Source of the DNA: Chryseobacterium shigense
Lineage (GTDB): Bacteria > Bacteroidota > Bacteroidia > Flavobacteriales > Weeksellaceae
Length of the DNA stretch: 64,000 nucleotides
Reading direction: 5' to 3'
NCBI RefSeq assembly: GCF_014207845.1
Contig: NZ_JACHLC010000003.1
Coordinates: forward strand, 62,001-126,000
Shown here: in pieces, positions 1 through 8,320 of the stretch
Position numbering within the stretch: position 1 is the first letter of the stretch
Layout of the letters: every line of letters begins with the position of its first letter
The notes under the pieces: model-generated
The model's database searches: none
Seen by the model: the letters and a program-made list of their open reading frames with translations, nothing else
What the model was told of the DNA's origin: nothing
Made by a program: the position numbers and the translations under genes

Positions 1-2
1 AA

Positions 3-410
3 ATAAGGAAAAGTTACGGGCATTCCCCTGAAGAACTTTTCCCGAACGAATTGCTCGGACAAAATAAAACCACTCCCGAACTTATAAAATTTATCAACAG
101 AGAAAAAGAGAAAGGAAACAGCAATCTGAATTCTTACCTTAATGAGTTCCATCAGAGAACTTCCATGCCTGTTTCCATTATTATATTAACCTTCCTTGCG
201 CTTTCGCTGGCTTCCCAGAAAAAAAGAGGAGGCCTTGGGGTTAACCTGGCAATAGGTATTTCCCTGGCATTTGTTTTCGTTTTCTCTTTCGAGGCATTAA
301 AAGTAGTTTCCGAGAATAAAAGCCTTTCGCCGGCTGTTGCTATGTGGCTGCCTAATATGGTTTTCTTTCCGCTTACCTTATACCTTTACCTGAAAAGAGC
401 CAATCAGTAG
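3..410 (+). CDS. LptF/LptG family permease, C-terminal part (cut by window edge)
   Basis: The reading frame is open to the left edge, so only the last 135 or so residues are present and the start lies outside. The visible part has the C-terminal layout of the YjgP/YjgQ (LptF/LptG) family: a soluble stretch, then a conserved arginine-threonine-serine-methionine-proline turn, then three hydrophobic segments with an RGGLG loop between them. In the family these inner-membrane proteins form the LptB2FG transporter that extracts lipopolysaccharide from the inner membrane. LptF and LptG cannot be told apart from this fragment. It ends 7 nt inside the convergent biotin ligase gene. Confidence 0.85.
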   Translation: MRKSYGHSPEELFPNELLGQNKTTPELIKFINREKEKGNSNLNSYLNEFHQRTSMPVSIIILTFLALSLASQKKRGGLGVNLAIGISLAFVFVFSFEALKVVSENKSLSPAVAMWLPNMVFFPLTLYLYLKRANQ

Positions 411-1120
411 AGTAGCCTGATCTCTTTGTGATAGAAAGATTGTAAGCCGTATCTTTCAAGTTCTATCCAGAGCTCTCCCTTTTCGTCCGCATTCCGGATA
501 ATGCCATTTTGTCTCTCTTTTTCAATCTCGAAGACAGAAATTTCATTTCTACGGTATAAATTACGGTTGAACTGCTCGATAATCTCCTCTTCGGATGGAA
601 TGTTTTTCAGTTTTTCAGAAAGATATTCGTGAAGATTCAATACAAATTCATCAAGATGATAAGCCTGTCCTGTCTGGGTAAGAAGTGATCCTGCATGCGA
701 TATTTCGTCAAAATGATCCTGCAGAACATTGAAGCCTGCTCCTATGATAAAATAATTATTCTGATTGACTTTTTTCTTTTCAATCAGGATTCCGACGATT
801 TTTTTATTTTTAAGGATAATGTCATTCGGCCATTTTATCTTTACATCATGATCAGTCAAATTGGCAAGGAAATCCCGAATAGCAACCGCGGTATAGTAAT
901 TGAATATAAAATCTGAGAGCAGAATGCTTTGAGCCTTAACAGCCAGCGTATACGCAATATTTTTTCCGGCCACTGCCGCCCATGTGTTTCCGTACTGTCC
1001 GCGGCCTTTAGTTTGATTAAATGTGTGTAAAGCTATAAAATCTGAATTTTCGTAAAGTAAAAACTTAGATATTTCGTCATTAGTAGAAGAACACTCTTTT
1101 AAATAAAATAATTGACCCAT
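404..1120 (-). CDS. birA: biotin--[acetyl-CoA-carboxylase] ligase
   Basis: Makes biotinyl-5'-AMP and transfers biotin to the carrier lysine of biotin-dependent carboxylases in the cytoplasm. Visible motifs of the BPL/LplA fold are STN (12-14), the biotinyl-AMP loop GRGQYGNTW (39-47), KWPND (96-100) with the catalytic lysine, IVGILIE (108-114) and GAGFNV (127-132). At 238 residues it is short compared with E. coli BirA (about 320). It lacks the N-terminal winged helix, so it should be a monofunctional ligase and not a repressor. It is divergent from rsfS, with about 85 bp between the two starts, and convergent with the permease to its left. Confidence 0.95.
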   Translation of the reverse strand: MGQLFYLKECSSTNDEISKFLLYENSDFIALHTFNQTKGRGQYGNTWAAVAGKNIAYTLAVKAQSILLSDFIFNYYTAVAIRDFLANLTDHDVKIKWPNDIILKNKKIVGILIEKKKVNQNNYFIIGAGFNVLQDHFDEISHAGSLLTQTGQAYHLDEFVLNLHEYLSEKLKNIPSEEEIIEQFNRNLYRRNEISVFEIEKERQNGIIRNADEKGELWIELERYGLQSFYHKEIRLLY

Positions 1121-1179
1121 TTAAGAAAACTTTAAGACTTTAAAAGGCTAAAAGTAAGGCTAAAGTAAAAGAAAAACAA

Positions 1180-1187
1180 TAAATTTG
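1180..1187 (+). promoter_or_regulatory. -7 promoter element of rsfS
   Basis: TAAATTTG matches the Bacteroidetes sigma consensus TAnnTTTG and ends 18 nt before the rsfS ATG. No clear TTTG -33 box is visible upstream. It probably also drives ftsH downstream. Confidence 0.6.
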
Positions 1188-1205
1188 CAGATTATAGATA
1201 TTTTA

Positions 1206-1574
1206 ATGAATAAAACAGCAGAAAAGCAGGCACTAATAGATAAAATTGTTGAAGCCCTTCAGGACGTAAAAGGTGAAGATATCATGATTTTTGATCTTTC
1301 GAAAATTGAAAATTCTGTAGCGGAAACTTTTATTATTTGCAGCGGAAACTCAAATACACAGGTTTCTGCATTGGCAGGTAGTGTTGAGAAAAAAGTAAGA
1401 AACGATCTTAAAGATAGACCCTGGCATGTAGAGGGTACCGAAAACTCAATGTGGGTTTTGGTAGATTACGTAACGGTTGTAGTGCATATTTTCCAGAAAG
1501 AAGTACGTGAATATTACGATATTGAAGAACTTTGGGGAGATGCGGCAATCACCAAAATTGAAAATGAATATTAA
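1206..1574 (+). CDS. rsfS: ribosome silencing factor RsfS
   Basis: RsfS (Iojap/DUF143 family) binds ribosomal protein uL14 and blocks subunit joining in slow growth. The 122-residue protein fits the family length. It shows the typical core: a D-I-x-x-F-D-L-S strand, the conserved FIICSGNSNTQV strand-turn, WHVEGTENSMWVLVDY and the VVHIF..EVREYYDIEELWGDA end. I chose the ATG at 1206 over an in-frame TTG at 1185, because the TTG lies inside the promoter box. It is 16 nt upstream of ftsH, so the two are probably co-transcribed. This rsfS-ftsH order is common in Flavobacteriia. Confidence 0.93.
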   Translation: MNKTAEKQALIDKIVEALQDVKGEDIMIFDLSKIENSVAETFIICSGNSNTQVSALAGSVEKKVRNDLKDRPWHVEGTENSMWVLVDYVTVVVHIFQKEVREYYDIEELWGDAAITKIENEY

Positions 1575-1590
1575 ATTTTAAAAAGTATAA

Positions 1591-3609
1591 ATGAACAATA
1601 AAGGATTCAACTGGTTTTTTCCAATTGCAATCGTGGCTCTTTTGTTATTTTTCGGCTCCAATTTTTTAGGGGGCGACAGTGCAAAATCTATTGATGAGGA
1701 TGCTTTCTTTAGGGAAATGCAGGCAGGAAAGGTCCAAAACGTTATCATATACAAAGACACAGAGAAAGCAGATGTTTTCCTGACAAAAGCAGCAAAGACG
1801 GCAATGGTCAGCAAATCGGCCAACCAGAATAATCCCCTTTCTGCATTCGATATGGCTCCAAAAGCAGATTTTTCTGTAAAATATGGAGATCTTCAGCTTT
1901 TCCTTCAGAAATTTGATCAGATAAAAGCGACAAACGCAGCAATTAAAACAACAAAAGATTACGGAGCAGGTAAAAACCCGTTCATGGATATCCTGGTTTC
2001 AGCGCTGATATGGATTGCGATCCTGGGACTTTTCTACTTCCTTCTTTTCAGAAAGATGGGCGGAGGCGGAGGCCCTGGCGGACAGATCTTCTCAATCGGA
2101 AAGTCCAAAGCAAAACTATTTGACGAAAAAGAAAGAATCCAGGTAACATTTAAAGATGTTGCAGGTCTTGAAGGTGCTAAAGAAGAAGTACAGGAAGTAG
2201 TAGATTTCCTTAAAAATTCTGAAAAATATACCAAACTGGGAGGTAAAATTCCTAAAGGAGTACTCTTGGTAGGCCCTCCGGGAACCGGTAAAACATTATT
2301 GGCAAAAGCCGTTGCAGGTGAAGCTAAAGTGCCGTTCTTCTCCCTTTCAGGTTCAGATTTTGTTGAAATGTTTGTTGGAGTAGGAGCTTCAAGAGTAAGA
2401 GACCTTTTTGCTCAGGCGAAAGCTAAATCTCCTGCCATTATCTTTATTGATGAGATTGATGCCATCGGACGTGCAAGAGGAAAAAATAATTTCTCAGGCG
2501 GAAACGATGAGAGAGAAAATACACTCAACCAGCTTCTTACAGAAATGGACGGTTTCGGAACAGATGTTAACGTAATTGTGATGGCTGCCACCAACAGAGC
2601 TGATATTCTTGATAAAGCCCTGATGAGAGCCGGACGTTTTGACCGTTCGATCTACGTAGACCTTCCAGAGCTGCATGAAAGAAAAGAAATATTTGATGTT
2701 CACCTTAAGAAAATCAAACTGGATGAAAATGTAGACAGGGATTTCCTTGCCAAGCAGACTCCGGGATTCAGTGGTGCAGATATTGCCAATGTATGTAACG
2801 AAGCCGCGCTTATTGCCGCAAGAAACAGTCATACCTCTGTTACAAAACAGGATTTCCTTGATGCTGTAGACAGAATTATCGGAGGTCTTGAAAAGAAAAA
2901 TATGGCCATCAAACCTTCTGAAAAAAGAAGAGTAGCTTATCATGAAGCAGGACACGCAACAATTTCATGGTTGGTAGAACACGCATCTCCGCTTTTAAAA
3001 GTAACGATTGTTCCGAGAGGACGTTCATTAGGAGCAGCATGGTATCTTCCGGAAGAAAGACAGCTTACCACTACAGAACAGATGCTTGACGAAATGTGCG
3101 CTACTTTAGGAGGAAGAGCTGCAGAGCAGGTTATTTTTAACAATATTTCCACAGGTGCGCTTTCCGATCTTGAAACAGTAACGAAAAGAGCCCAGGCAAT
3201 GGTTACGATCTACGGTTTAAGTCCTAACATCGGAAACATTTCTTACTATGACAGCTCAGGCCAGTCTGAATATTCTTTCGGGAAACCTTATTCTGAAGAA
3301 ACAGCTACAAAAATTGATGCCGAGATTAAATCAATCATCGAAAATCAATATGACAGAGCCGTAAAAATTCTGGAAGAAAACAAAGATAAACTTGATGCTC
3401 TTGCCAACAAGCTTCTGGAAAAAGAAGTAATCTTCCGTGAAGATCTTGAAGACATTTTCGGAAAAAGAGCTTGGGATCCTGAACTTACAGAAAAACCTGT
3501 TACAAATACCATCCCGCAAAAGGATATTGAAACACCGGAAGTACCGGAAATTAAAGAGAAAGAACAAGGAAGTGAAATTCAGGCTCCAGAGAGTCCTTCA
3601 CAGCTTTAA
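1591..3609 (+). CDS. ftsH: ATP-dependent zinc metalloprotease FtsH
   Basis: Membrane-anchored AAA+ protease that degrades misfolded membrane proteins and regulatory substrates, facing the cytoplasm. Order of parts: TM1 (about 8-25), periplasmic domain (26-130), TM2 (about 133-153), a glycine-rich linker, and the AAA module with Walker A GPPGTGKT (228-235), Walker B IIFIDE (283-288) and an [18 protein letters not shown] second-region-of-homology stretch. The M41 peptidase follows, with HEAGH (451-455) supplying two zinc histidines and Asp526 in LSDLE the likely third ligand. The C-terminal tail after about residue 635 is Pro/Glu-rich and poorly conserved. A strong hairpin terminator follows. 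Length (672) is normal. Confidence 0.98.
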   Translation: MNNKGFNWFFPIAIVALLLFFGSNFLGGDSAKSIDEDAFFREMQAGKVQNVIIYKDTEKADVFLTKAAKTAMVSKSANQNNPLSAFDMAPKADFSVKYGDLQLFLQKFDQIKATNAAIKTTKDYGAGKNPFMDILVSALIWIAILGLFYFLLFRKMGGGGGPGGQIFSIGKSKAKLFDEKERIQVTFKDVAGLEGAKEEVQEVVDFLKNSEKYTKLGGKIPKGVLLVGPPGTGKTLLAKAVAGEAKVPFFSLSGSDFVEMFVGVGASRVRDLFAQAKAKSPAIIFIDEIDAIGRARGKNNFSGGNDERENTLNQLLTEMDGFGTDVNVIVMAATNRADILDKALMRAGRFDRSIYVDLPELHERKEIFDVHLKKIKLDENVDRDFLAKQTPGFSGADIANVCNEAALIAARNSHTSVTKQDFLDAVDRIIGGLEKKNMAIKPSEKRRVAYHEAGHATISWLVEHASPLLKVTIVPRGRSLGAAWYLPEERQLTTTEQMLDEMCATLGGRAAEQVIFNNISTGALSDLETVTKRAQAMVTIYGLSPNIGNISYYDSSGQSEYSFGKPYSEETATKIDAEIKSIIENQYDRAVKILEENKDKLDALANKLLEKEVIFREDLEDIFGKRAWDPELTEKPVTNTIPQKDIETPEVPEIKEKEQGSEIQAPESPSQL

Positions 3610-3631
3610 AGCTCCTTAAAACAGAATATAT

Positions 3632-3665
3632 AAAACCTGGCAGTCTTAGAATTGTCAGGTTTTTT
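3632..3665 (+). terminator. rho-independent terminator after ftsH
   Basis: An 11-bp stem (3632-3642 with 3653-3663, one G-T pair) with a 10-nt loop runs into a T run. It separates rsfS-ftsH from the LUD-cdsA-psd unit. Confidence 0.85.
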
Positions 3666-3708
3666 CATATTTAAGGACTATTTTTGGAATCTATTGTAAT
3701 TTATTTTC

Positions 3709-3716
3709 TATTTTTG
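3709..3716 (+). promoter_or_regulatory. -7 promoter element of the LUD-cdsA-psd unit
   Basis: TATTTTTG matches TAnnTTTG and lies 27 nt before the TTG start. A TTTG at 3682-3685 could be a -33 box, although the 23-nt spacer is long. Confidence 0.5.
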
Positions 3717-3743
3717 TATAAAGTTGACTAAAAATAGATTAAG

Positions 3744-4325
3744 TTGAATTTATTCAAGAGGATTGTAAACAAACTTACCAACCAGCCTGAGGAAGAAGAA
3801 AAACAGAGTCTGGAGAAGCTCGGGGATTCGCTGAAAAATGCGGATCTTGATTATAAGTTTGCGCAATTATTTACGCATTCGGGAGGATTCTTCAACTATT
3901 GTGCAGATGAAGCGGAAGCTTTACAGACTTTAAACCAGATTATCAAAATAGAAGGGATCAGTAATATTTTTTGCTGGGATAAAGAGCTTCAAAGCTTTTT
4001 AAATGTAGTAAAAACACCTTTTACCCCCGAAATGGAACATTCCAATGATGCCGCGCTCATTACCTGCGAATATCTTATTGCATATGACGGCAGGATCATG
4101 CTTTCGCACAACAATATTCTGCACTATCATTCTTCAAGGCTTCCCGGGAAAATTATTATTATGGCCAATGTATCACAGATTGTGAACAACCTTAATGATG
4201 CGATGGGGAAGATAAAAAGGAACGGAAATATCAAAAACCTTACTTCCATCAGTGGAGGACAGTCGAGTTTGGATACTTCTTCCCATACGAATACAAAACT
4301 GTTTTTATTGCTGCTTGAAGATTAA
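3744..4325 (+). CDS. LUD-domain (LutC-like) protein
   Basis: A cytoplasmic protein of 193 residues that resembles the LUD/YkgG fold of lactate-utilisation proteins LutB/LutC. The visible signs are an Asp-Ala-Ala-Leu-Ile-Thr-Cys-Glu-Tyr-Leu-Ile-Ala core followed by a conserved Gly, a later strand KIIIMAN, and the terminal LFLLLLED strand. There are no iron-sulfur cysteine motifs. The start must be TTG at 3744, because a stop codon (3735-3737) lies just upstream and no ATG is near. A LUD-like gene between ftsH and cdsA recurs in Flavobacteriia. Its actual job is not known to me, and the link to lactate metabolism is only by family name. Confidence 0.65.
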   Translation: MNLFKRIVNKLTNQPEEEEKQSLEKLGDSLKNADLDYKFAQLFTHSGGFFNYCADEAEALQTLNQIIKIEGISNIFCWDKELQSFLNVVKTPFTPEMEHSNDAALITCEYLIAYDGRIMLSHNNILHYHSSRLPGKIIIMANVSQIVNNLNDAMGKIKRNGNIKNLTSISGGQSSLDTSSHTNTKLFLLLLED

Positions 4326-4349
4326 GCATCAACTTATAAATTTTACATT

Positions 4350-5222
4350 TTGGACAAAAACCTTATTCAGAGAACCATTTCCGGGCTTGTTTATGTTGCC
4401 GTTATCATTCTTTGCACAACACCGCTGGGCGCACAGCTCATCAACAAGATTCATCCGGACCTTATCAGGCAGGAATATCTGTACCACGGACTGATTACTC
4501 TTTTACTGCTGGTAGGTACATGGGAATGTATTAAAATCATGAAATTTGGCAGAGGGTATGAGAAATGGATCGTACTTCCGCTGGTTATTTTTATCTACTA
4601 CGTTTTTTCCAAAAGATATTTCAATCATGATTTCTTTTTCGATTTCAGGCTGAATGAAATACTTGCAATTTCCCTGATTGTTATTGCTGTGGTTACTTTA
4701 TTCAAATATCCCAACGAATTATATTTCGACAGCGGAAAACTGATTTTTACAGTAATCTATGTTGCCCTTCCTTTCAGTTTTGCTTTAGGTCTGCCTAAAT
4801 TTTCCGGTATGGAAGGAACATTCTCACTGGAAGTTATATTTTTATTCATTCTGATCTGGAGCAGCGATACCTTTGCTTATCTTACCGGTAAATTTTTCGG
4901 AAAGCATAAAATGGCCCCGAAAATCTCTCCAAAGAAAACCTGGGAAGGATATGCAGGAGGAGTGGTCTTAACGTTAGTTTTATCCTACTTTATAGAGCAG
5001 TATCAGCCCGAACTTCGCGGGAACTGGATGGTAGTAGGTTTCCTGGTTGCGGCATTTGCTCCGCTTGGGGATCTTGTAGAAAGCCAGCTGAAAAGAAATT
5101 TCGGGGTGAAAGACAGCGGAAACATCATTCCGGGGCATGGAGGGGTGCTGGACAGGCTGGACAGTTTTTTAATCTGCGTTCCTGTCGTATATTTGTACTT
5201 TATTTTAGAAAAATTTATTTAA
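4350..5222 (+). CDS. cdsA: phosphatidate cytidylyltransferase
   Basis: Integral inner-membrane enzyme that makes CDP-diacylglycerol from phosphatidate and CTP, the precursor of phosphatidylserine and other phospholipids. The 290-residue protein has about seven or eight hydrophobic helices. It carries the CTP_transf_1 signature near the C-terminus: S-D-T-F-A-Y, KKTWEG, then SQLKRNFGVKD and IPGHGGVLDRLDS. The start is TTG at 4350, since an in-frame stop lies just upstream and the first internal Met falls after the first helix. It is 24 nt from the LUD gene and 4 nt before psd, so the two lipid genes are very likely translated from one mRNA. Confidence 0.96.
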   Translation: MDKNLIQRTISGLVYVAVIILCTTPLGAQLINKIHPDLIRQEYLYHGLITLLLLVGTWECIKIMKFGRGYEKWIVLPLVIFIYYVFSKRYFNHDFFFDFRLNEILAISLIVIAVVTLFKYPNELYFDSGKLIFTVIYVALPFSFALGLPKFSGMEGTFSLEVIFLFILIWSSDTFAYLTGKFFGKHKMAPKISPKKTWEGYAGGVVLTLVLSYFIEQYQPELRGNWMVVGFLVAAFAPLGDLVESQLKRNFGVKDSGNIIPGHGGVLDRLDSFLICVPVVYLYFILEKFI

Positions 5223-5226
5223 TCTC

Positions 5227-5880
5227 ATGAAATTACATAAGGAGTCAAAAGGAACGATTGCCGTAGCAACAATACTGTTTATTATCATAAGCGTGCTGGC
5301 TATCTATTTTCTTAAAATGTGGTCGTTACTAATTATTATGCCGTTATTAGTGGTTTACAGCCTGGTATTTTGGTTTTTCAGGGTTCCGGCCCGTGATATA
5401 CTTGAGCACAGAGAAAATGTAATTGCTCCTGTAGACGGAAAGGTAGTAATGATTAAAGAAGTGGAAGAGACCGAGTTTGTTAAAGGTAAAGCTATCCAGG
5501 TTTCTATCTTTATGTCACCGCTTAATGTTCATATCTGCAGATATCCGGTTTCCGGAAAAGTAATCTATAAAAAATATCATCCCGGGAAATATCTTGTGGC
5601 ATGGCATGAAAAGTCATCTACGGAGAACGAAAGAACTACGGTAGCTGTGGAAACAGCAACAAATCATCAGGTAGTATTCAGGCAGATTGCGGGATATGTG
5701 GCCAGAAGAATTGTTTTCTACTGCAATGAGGGAGATCAGGCAAAAGCCGGGCATGAGTTCGGGTTCATTAAATTCGGGTCGAGAATGGATGTGTTTCTGC
5801 CCCTGGATACAGAAATTATCTGTAAGATCGGAGATATTACAAAAGGAGGTCTGGATGTAATTGCCAGAATGAAAGATTAA
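5227..5880 (+). CDS. psd: phosphatidylserine decarboxylase proenzyme
   Basis: Converts phosphatidylserine to phosphatidylethanolamine at the membrane. The short form (217 residues, PSD-A type) has two N-terminal hydrophobic stretches (about 10-50) and a catalytic domain with FMSPLNVHICRYPVSG. Self-cleavage should occur in KFGSRMDVFLP between Gly184 and Ser185, the Ser becoming the pyruvoyl group. It directly follows cdsA, so CDP-diacylglycerol synthesis and phosphatidylethanolamine formation are encoded together. The phosphatidylserine synthase that links them is not in this window. A near-perfect hairpin terminator follows. Confidence 0.96.
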   Translation: MKLHKESKGTIAVATILFIIISVLAIYFLKMWSLLIIMPLLVVYSLVFWFFRVPARDILEHRENVIAPVDGKVVMIKEVEETEFVKGKAIQVSIFMSPLNVHICRYPVSGKVIYKKYHPGKYLVAWHEKSSTENERTTVAVETATNHQVVFRQIAGYVARRIVFYCNEGDQAKAGHEFGFIKFGSRMDVFLPLDTEIICKIGDITKGGLDVIARMKD

Positions 5881-5900
5881 TCACGATAAAATTGATATAA

Positions 5901-5931
5901 AAAGGAGAAAATTTAATTTTCTCCTTTTTTT
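5901..5931 (+). terminator. rho-independent terminator after psd
   Basis: A 12-bp perfect stem (5901-5912 with 5916-5927) with a 3-nt loop and a T tract ends the LUD-cdsA-psd unit. Confidence 0.9.
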
Positions 5932-5991
5932 GTTTATTAAATATAAAGCTGATGGTTTAGAGCTATTCTGATTCATTGAAGCCCTTCAGAT

Positions 5992-6024
5992 ATGAGTTTT
6001 ACTACTCGTGCGTAATATTGAGTA
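5992..6024 (+). promoter_or_regulatory. 33-bp promoter element, copy 1 (paired with 8161-8193)
   Basis: Matches 8161-8193 at 27 of 33 positions without gaps. Its core TACTCGTGCGTA is a near-palindrome and it continues into GTAATATTGAGTA. It lies 33 bp upstream of the -7 box at 6058, where an activator would bind. No -33 TTTG is visible at this promoter. Confidence 0.6.
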
Positions 6025-6057
6025 TGTTTATTATAAGGGGAATATATGGGTTGTTGA

Positions 6058-6065
6058 TAATTTTG
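6058..6065 (+). promoter_or_regulatory. -7 promoter element of the HTH gene pair
   Basis: TAATTTTG matches TAnnTTTG and lies 52 nt before the ATG at 6118. The -33 position has no TTTG, which suggests that the promoter depends on an activator bound at the upstream element. Confidence 0.55.
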
Positions 6066-6117
6066 CATACGAAATATAATAGTTTATTTTTCAAACAAAG
6101 TAAAAACTAAATGAAGG

Positions 6118-6531
6118 ATGAATTTAAAAGATATACACATAGGCAAACTTATACATGAAAGGGTTAATGAGCTCCAGATGCCTGTTGCCCGGATCGAAAA
6201 ATTTATGAAGTGTAGTGAGGAAGAAATTGAGGGTATGTATGAGCAAATCAGTATTGATACCTTTTATTTATTGAGATGGAGCAAATTGCTGGAGTATAAT
6301 TTCTTCAGGGTATACAGTGCGCATTTGATTCTTTATGCTCCGCCGGCTAATCCTCCAAAAAAAACTGATCAAAAAGAAAACCTGCCTGTTTTCAGAAAAA
6401 ATATATATACCGAAGAAGTGAAAAGCTTTATACTGGAAAAAATTGCCAGTAAAGAAATGACAGTTAACGAAGTTATTCTGAAATACAGAATACCCAAAAC
6501 CACTCTTCACACATGGATTAAAAAAGCATAA
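6118..6531 (+). CDS. small helix-turn-helix protein (transposase-OrfA-like HTH)
   Basis: 137 residues, cytoplasmic. The N-terminal half (to about 85) is helical and unrecognised. The C-terminal 25 residues read as a Tn3/IS3 OrfA-type helix-turn-helix, with EVILKYRIPKTTLHTWIKK showing the V-x-x-x-Y-x-I-x-x-x-T-L-x-x-W pattern. There is no catalytic DDE domain here or next door and no flanking terminal repeats, so this is not a working insertion sequence. A DNA-binding regulator is more likely. The next gene, 4 nt away, has the same kind of C-terminus, so the two probably work or evolved together. ATG at 6118 follows an AAGGATG-like stretch. Exact function unknown. Confidence 0.6.
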   Translation: MNLKDIHIGKLIHERVNELQMPVARIEKFMKCSEEEIEGMYEQISIDTFYLLRWSKLLEYNFFRVYSAHLILYAPPANPPKKTDQKENLPVFRKNIYTEEVKSFILEKIASKEMTVNEVILKYRIPKTTLHTWIKKA

Positions 6532-6535
6532 ATAT

Positions 6536-6856
6536 ATGGGACCGGATTATAAACAAATATATACTGATATTGTAGAGGAAAAATTCCCGGATAAAGCTGA
6601 TGATCTCAAAATTATACGAAAATTAGAGAATATTAACAGCGTAATGGATATAATAACACTGAATAAGCTTATTTTTGGCGAAGCCGGGCTTTTAATACAA
6701 TCCGAAAGCCAAAAGCTTCGTTCCTATGACCGTAAATCTATTTTCAGTATCCTCGAATATCAGAAAAAAAACAGGCTTAATAATACGGAAACGGCCAATC
6801 ATTTCAGGATGAGCCGAAACACCATATCAAAGTGGAAACGTATTTTCAAAGTTTAA
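6536..6856 (+). CDS. small helix-turn-helix protein, second of the pair
   Basis: 106 residues. It begins with a helical region (about 1-70) without a recognised domain and ends in a helix-turn-helix of the same transposase-like kind: residues 79-106, with N-N-T-E-T-A-x-H-F-x-M-S-R-N-T-I-S-K-W-K. It starts 4 nt after the previous gene, which indicates translational coupling. The two share only the position and type of the HTH, so they are distant relatives at most. It may be a DNA-binding regulator of the neighbouring surface-protein gene. No nuclease or integrase residues are present. Function unknown. Confidence 0.6.
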   Translation: MGPDYKQIYTDIVEEKFPDKADDLKIIRKLENINSVMDIITLNKLIFGEAGLLIQSESQKLRSYDRKSIFSILEYQKKNRLNNTETANHFRMSRNTISKWKRIFKV

Positions 6857-7162
6857 GCCGTTTTTTCTTAAACATCCAAAGCATTTTATTACCATTATTC
6901 CATTGAGCAGATTTTCTGATGCCTGAAATTTTCATGCCTGAAAACTTTTCTCATCCTTATCGGTGTTTTTTGATTTTATCACATAAGAGTGTTTTGTTTG
7001 CTGTTTTACTTCATGTTTAATGATTATATTTTTAATTGTATGTTAAAAATATCTAATTGTCTAAATATTTTGTAAAATCAAATCTTAATATTTCCTACAT
7101 TTATATATTCAAATAGCTACCTGTGTATTTTAATGTATTCACATTTTAAACGTTATTAGAAT
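6857..7162. other. 306-bp AT-rich intergenic region
   Basis: No gene, RNA or strong hairpin could be recognised. It is very AT-rich, especially 7020-7160, and must hold the end of the HTH pair's transcript and the promoter of the membrane regulator. I found no good TAnnTTTG box there. Confidence 0.5.
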
Positions 7163-8152
7163 ATGATAAACAAAATTTCTAAAATAATCAATGGTGAAAA
7201 TGAAATGGTTGATAATAATTTCGATCATAATTATATAATGCTGATCAACCGCTATCTTATATTTCTCTTTTTACTGTTTTTATTTTACTCCGTATTTATT
7301 GTCCTTTTCTTTGGGGACGCAGTGAGTTCTACATTTCTTATTTTTCTTACTTTTTTCTGGTTTTTTTTGATCTTCCTTAAAGGGAAAATCAGCAGATTCA
7401 AAAAAATTCTAAAAGCAGTCATCATTACGATTTTTATCATCCTTACACTTATAGTCAGCTTTTTCTATATATACACCTCAAGAAGTGGGGGAGTTGAGTA
7501 TTTCTATTTTTCACTTCTGTTTGCATTGCCGTTCTTTTTCAATTACGAAGAAGATTATCATCTGATATTGCTTACCGTAATCATTATTGCATTGAACTTT
7601 ATCGGCTGTTTAGTTCTGGAATTGAATTTTGTGCCAAGAAGCGGCTATATAAAAGAGGCGGATTTTAAAATAATACGTCTCCTGAATATTATTTTTTCCA
7701 TCACTACATTTTTGATAGATGCATTCTTTATTTACCAGAAAGATAAGCTTATCAATGGTTTAATAAGGGAGACGGAAATTAAAGACTCAACGATTGAGGA
7801 TTTGGTGAAAGTAAATAATGAACTGATGAAGCAGCAGATTATCAGCAATAACCTGACAGAAGATAATATTGCCGATATTCTGGAGCTGGCAGATATAGAT
7901 TCACCTCTTTTTCTTGAGAGGTTTCAGATGTATTTTCCGGATTTTATGCCCAGTCTTTTAAAGATCAATTCCGGACTTATCAGTTCCGAAATACATATCT
8001 GCGCATTAATGAGACTTAATTTTGATACTAAAAAAATTGCTTTGTGTACCAATAGCAGCGTGAGAGCTATTGAAAGCAGAAAGTACAGAATAAGAAAGAA
8101 ATTGGATATTCCGTCAGATATTAACATCAATAACTTTATACTCAAGATATAG
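7163..8152 (+). CDS. six-helix membrane protein with C-terminal LuxR-like DNA-binding domain
   Basis: 329 residues. Six hydrophobic helices are visible at about 28-50, 55-73, 80-104, 114-127, 133-155 and 171-192. A charged, probably coiled-coil linker follows (about 195-235), then a C-terminal helix-turn-helix (about 270-329). The last part has the GerE/LuxR-type pattern L-N-x-D-T-K-K-I-A, S-S-V-R-A-I-E-S-R-K-Y-R-I-R-K-K-L. Bacteroidetes often fuse such LuxR-like domains to sensory regions without a receiver domain. I infer a membrane-bound transcription regulator that senses an envelope or small-molecule signal. It lies between the two copies of the shared promoter element and is the best local candidate to bind them, which is not proven. 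Confidence 0.65.
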   Translation: MINKISKIINGENEMVDNNFDHNYIMLINRYLIFLFLLFLFYSVFIVLFFGDAVSSTFLIFLTFFWFFLIFLKGKISRFKKILKAVIITIFIILTLIVSFFYIYTSRSGGVEYFYFSLLFALPFFFNYEEDYHLILLTVIIIALNFIGCLVLELNFVPRSGYIKEADFKIIRLLNIIFSITTFLIDAFFIYQKDKLINGLIRETEIKDSTIEDLVKVNNELMKQQIISNNLTEDNIADILELADIDSPLFLERFQMYFPDFMPSLLKINSGLISSEIHICALMRLNFDTKKIALCTNSSVRAIESRKYRIRKKLDIPSDININNFILKI

Positions 8153-8160
8153 CTGTTGTC

Positions 8161-8193
8161 ATGAGTTTCTCTACGCGTGAGTAGTATTGCGTA
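8161..8193 (+). promoter_or_regulatory. 33-bp promoter element, copy 2
   Basis: Second copy of the element at 5992-6024, with core TACGCGTGAGTA and then GTAGTATTGCGTA. It lies 32 bp before the -7 box at 8226. A further partial repeat GTAGTATTGCTGTA occurs at 8210-8223, closer to the -7 box. Confidence 0.6.
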
Positions 8194-8225
8194 GCCCTAT
8201 TTTAGCGATGTAGTATTGCTGTAAA

Positions 8226-8233
8226 TAACTTTG
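8226..8233 (+). promoter_or_regulatory. -7 promoter element of the secreted repeat protein gene
   Basis: TAACTTTG matches TAnnTTTG. No -33 TTTG is visible, as at the promoter of the HTH pair. The leader to the ATG at 8321 is about 85 nt. Confidence 0.55.
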
Positions 8234-8320
8234 CACCTTGTTAAGATCACAAAGATTTTCAGAATCTGTGATTTTTTGAAAAGCGAAAATAGAAAGTTAA
8301 AAACAACATAAAAACAACAA

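Noticed and set aside
1185..1205. Longer start of RsfS at TTG 1185
   Set aside because: The TTG lies within the promoter -7 box, and the ATG at 1206 starts the normal family length.
6118..6856. A transposase pair (insertion sequence)
   Set aside because: The proteins have transposase-like helix-turn-helix ends, but no DDE/integrase domain and no flanking inverted repeats. A regulator pair is the better reading.
8210..8223. Third full copy of the 33-bp promoter element
   Set aside because: Only the GTAGTATTGC part matches. The palindromic core is missing, so it was kept as a partial repeat.
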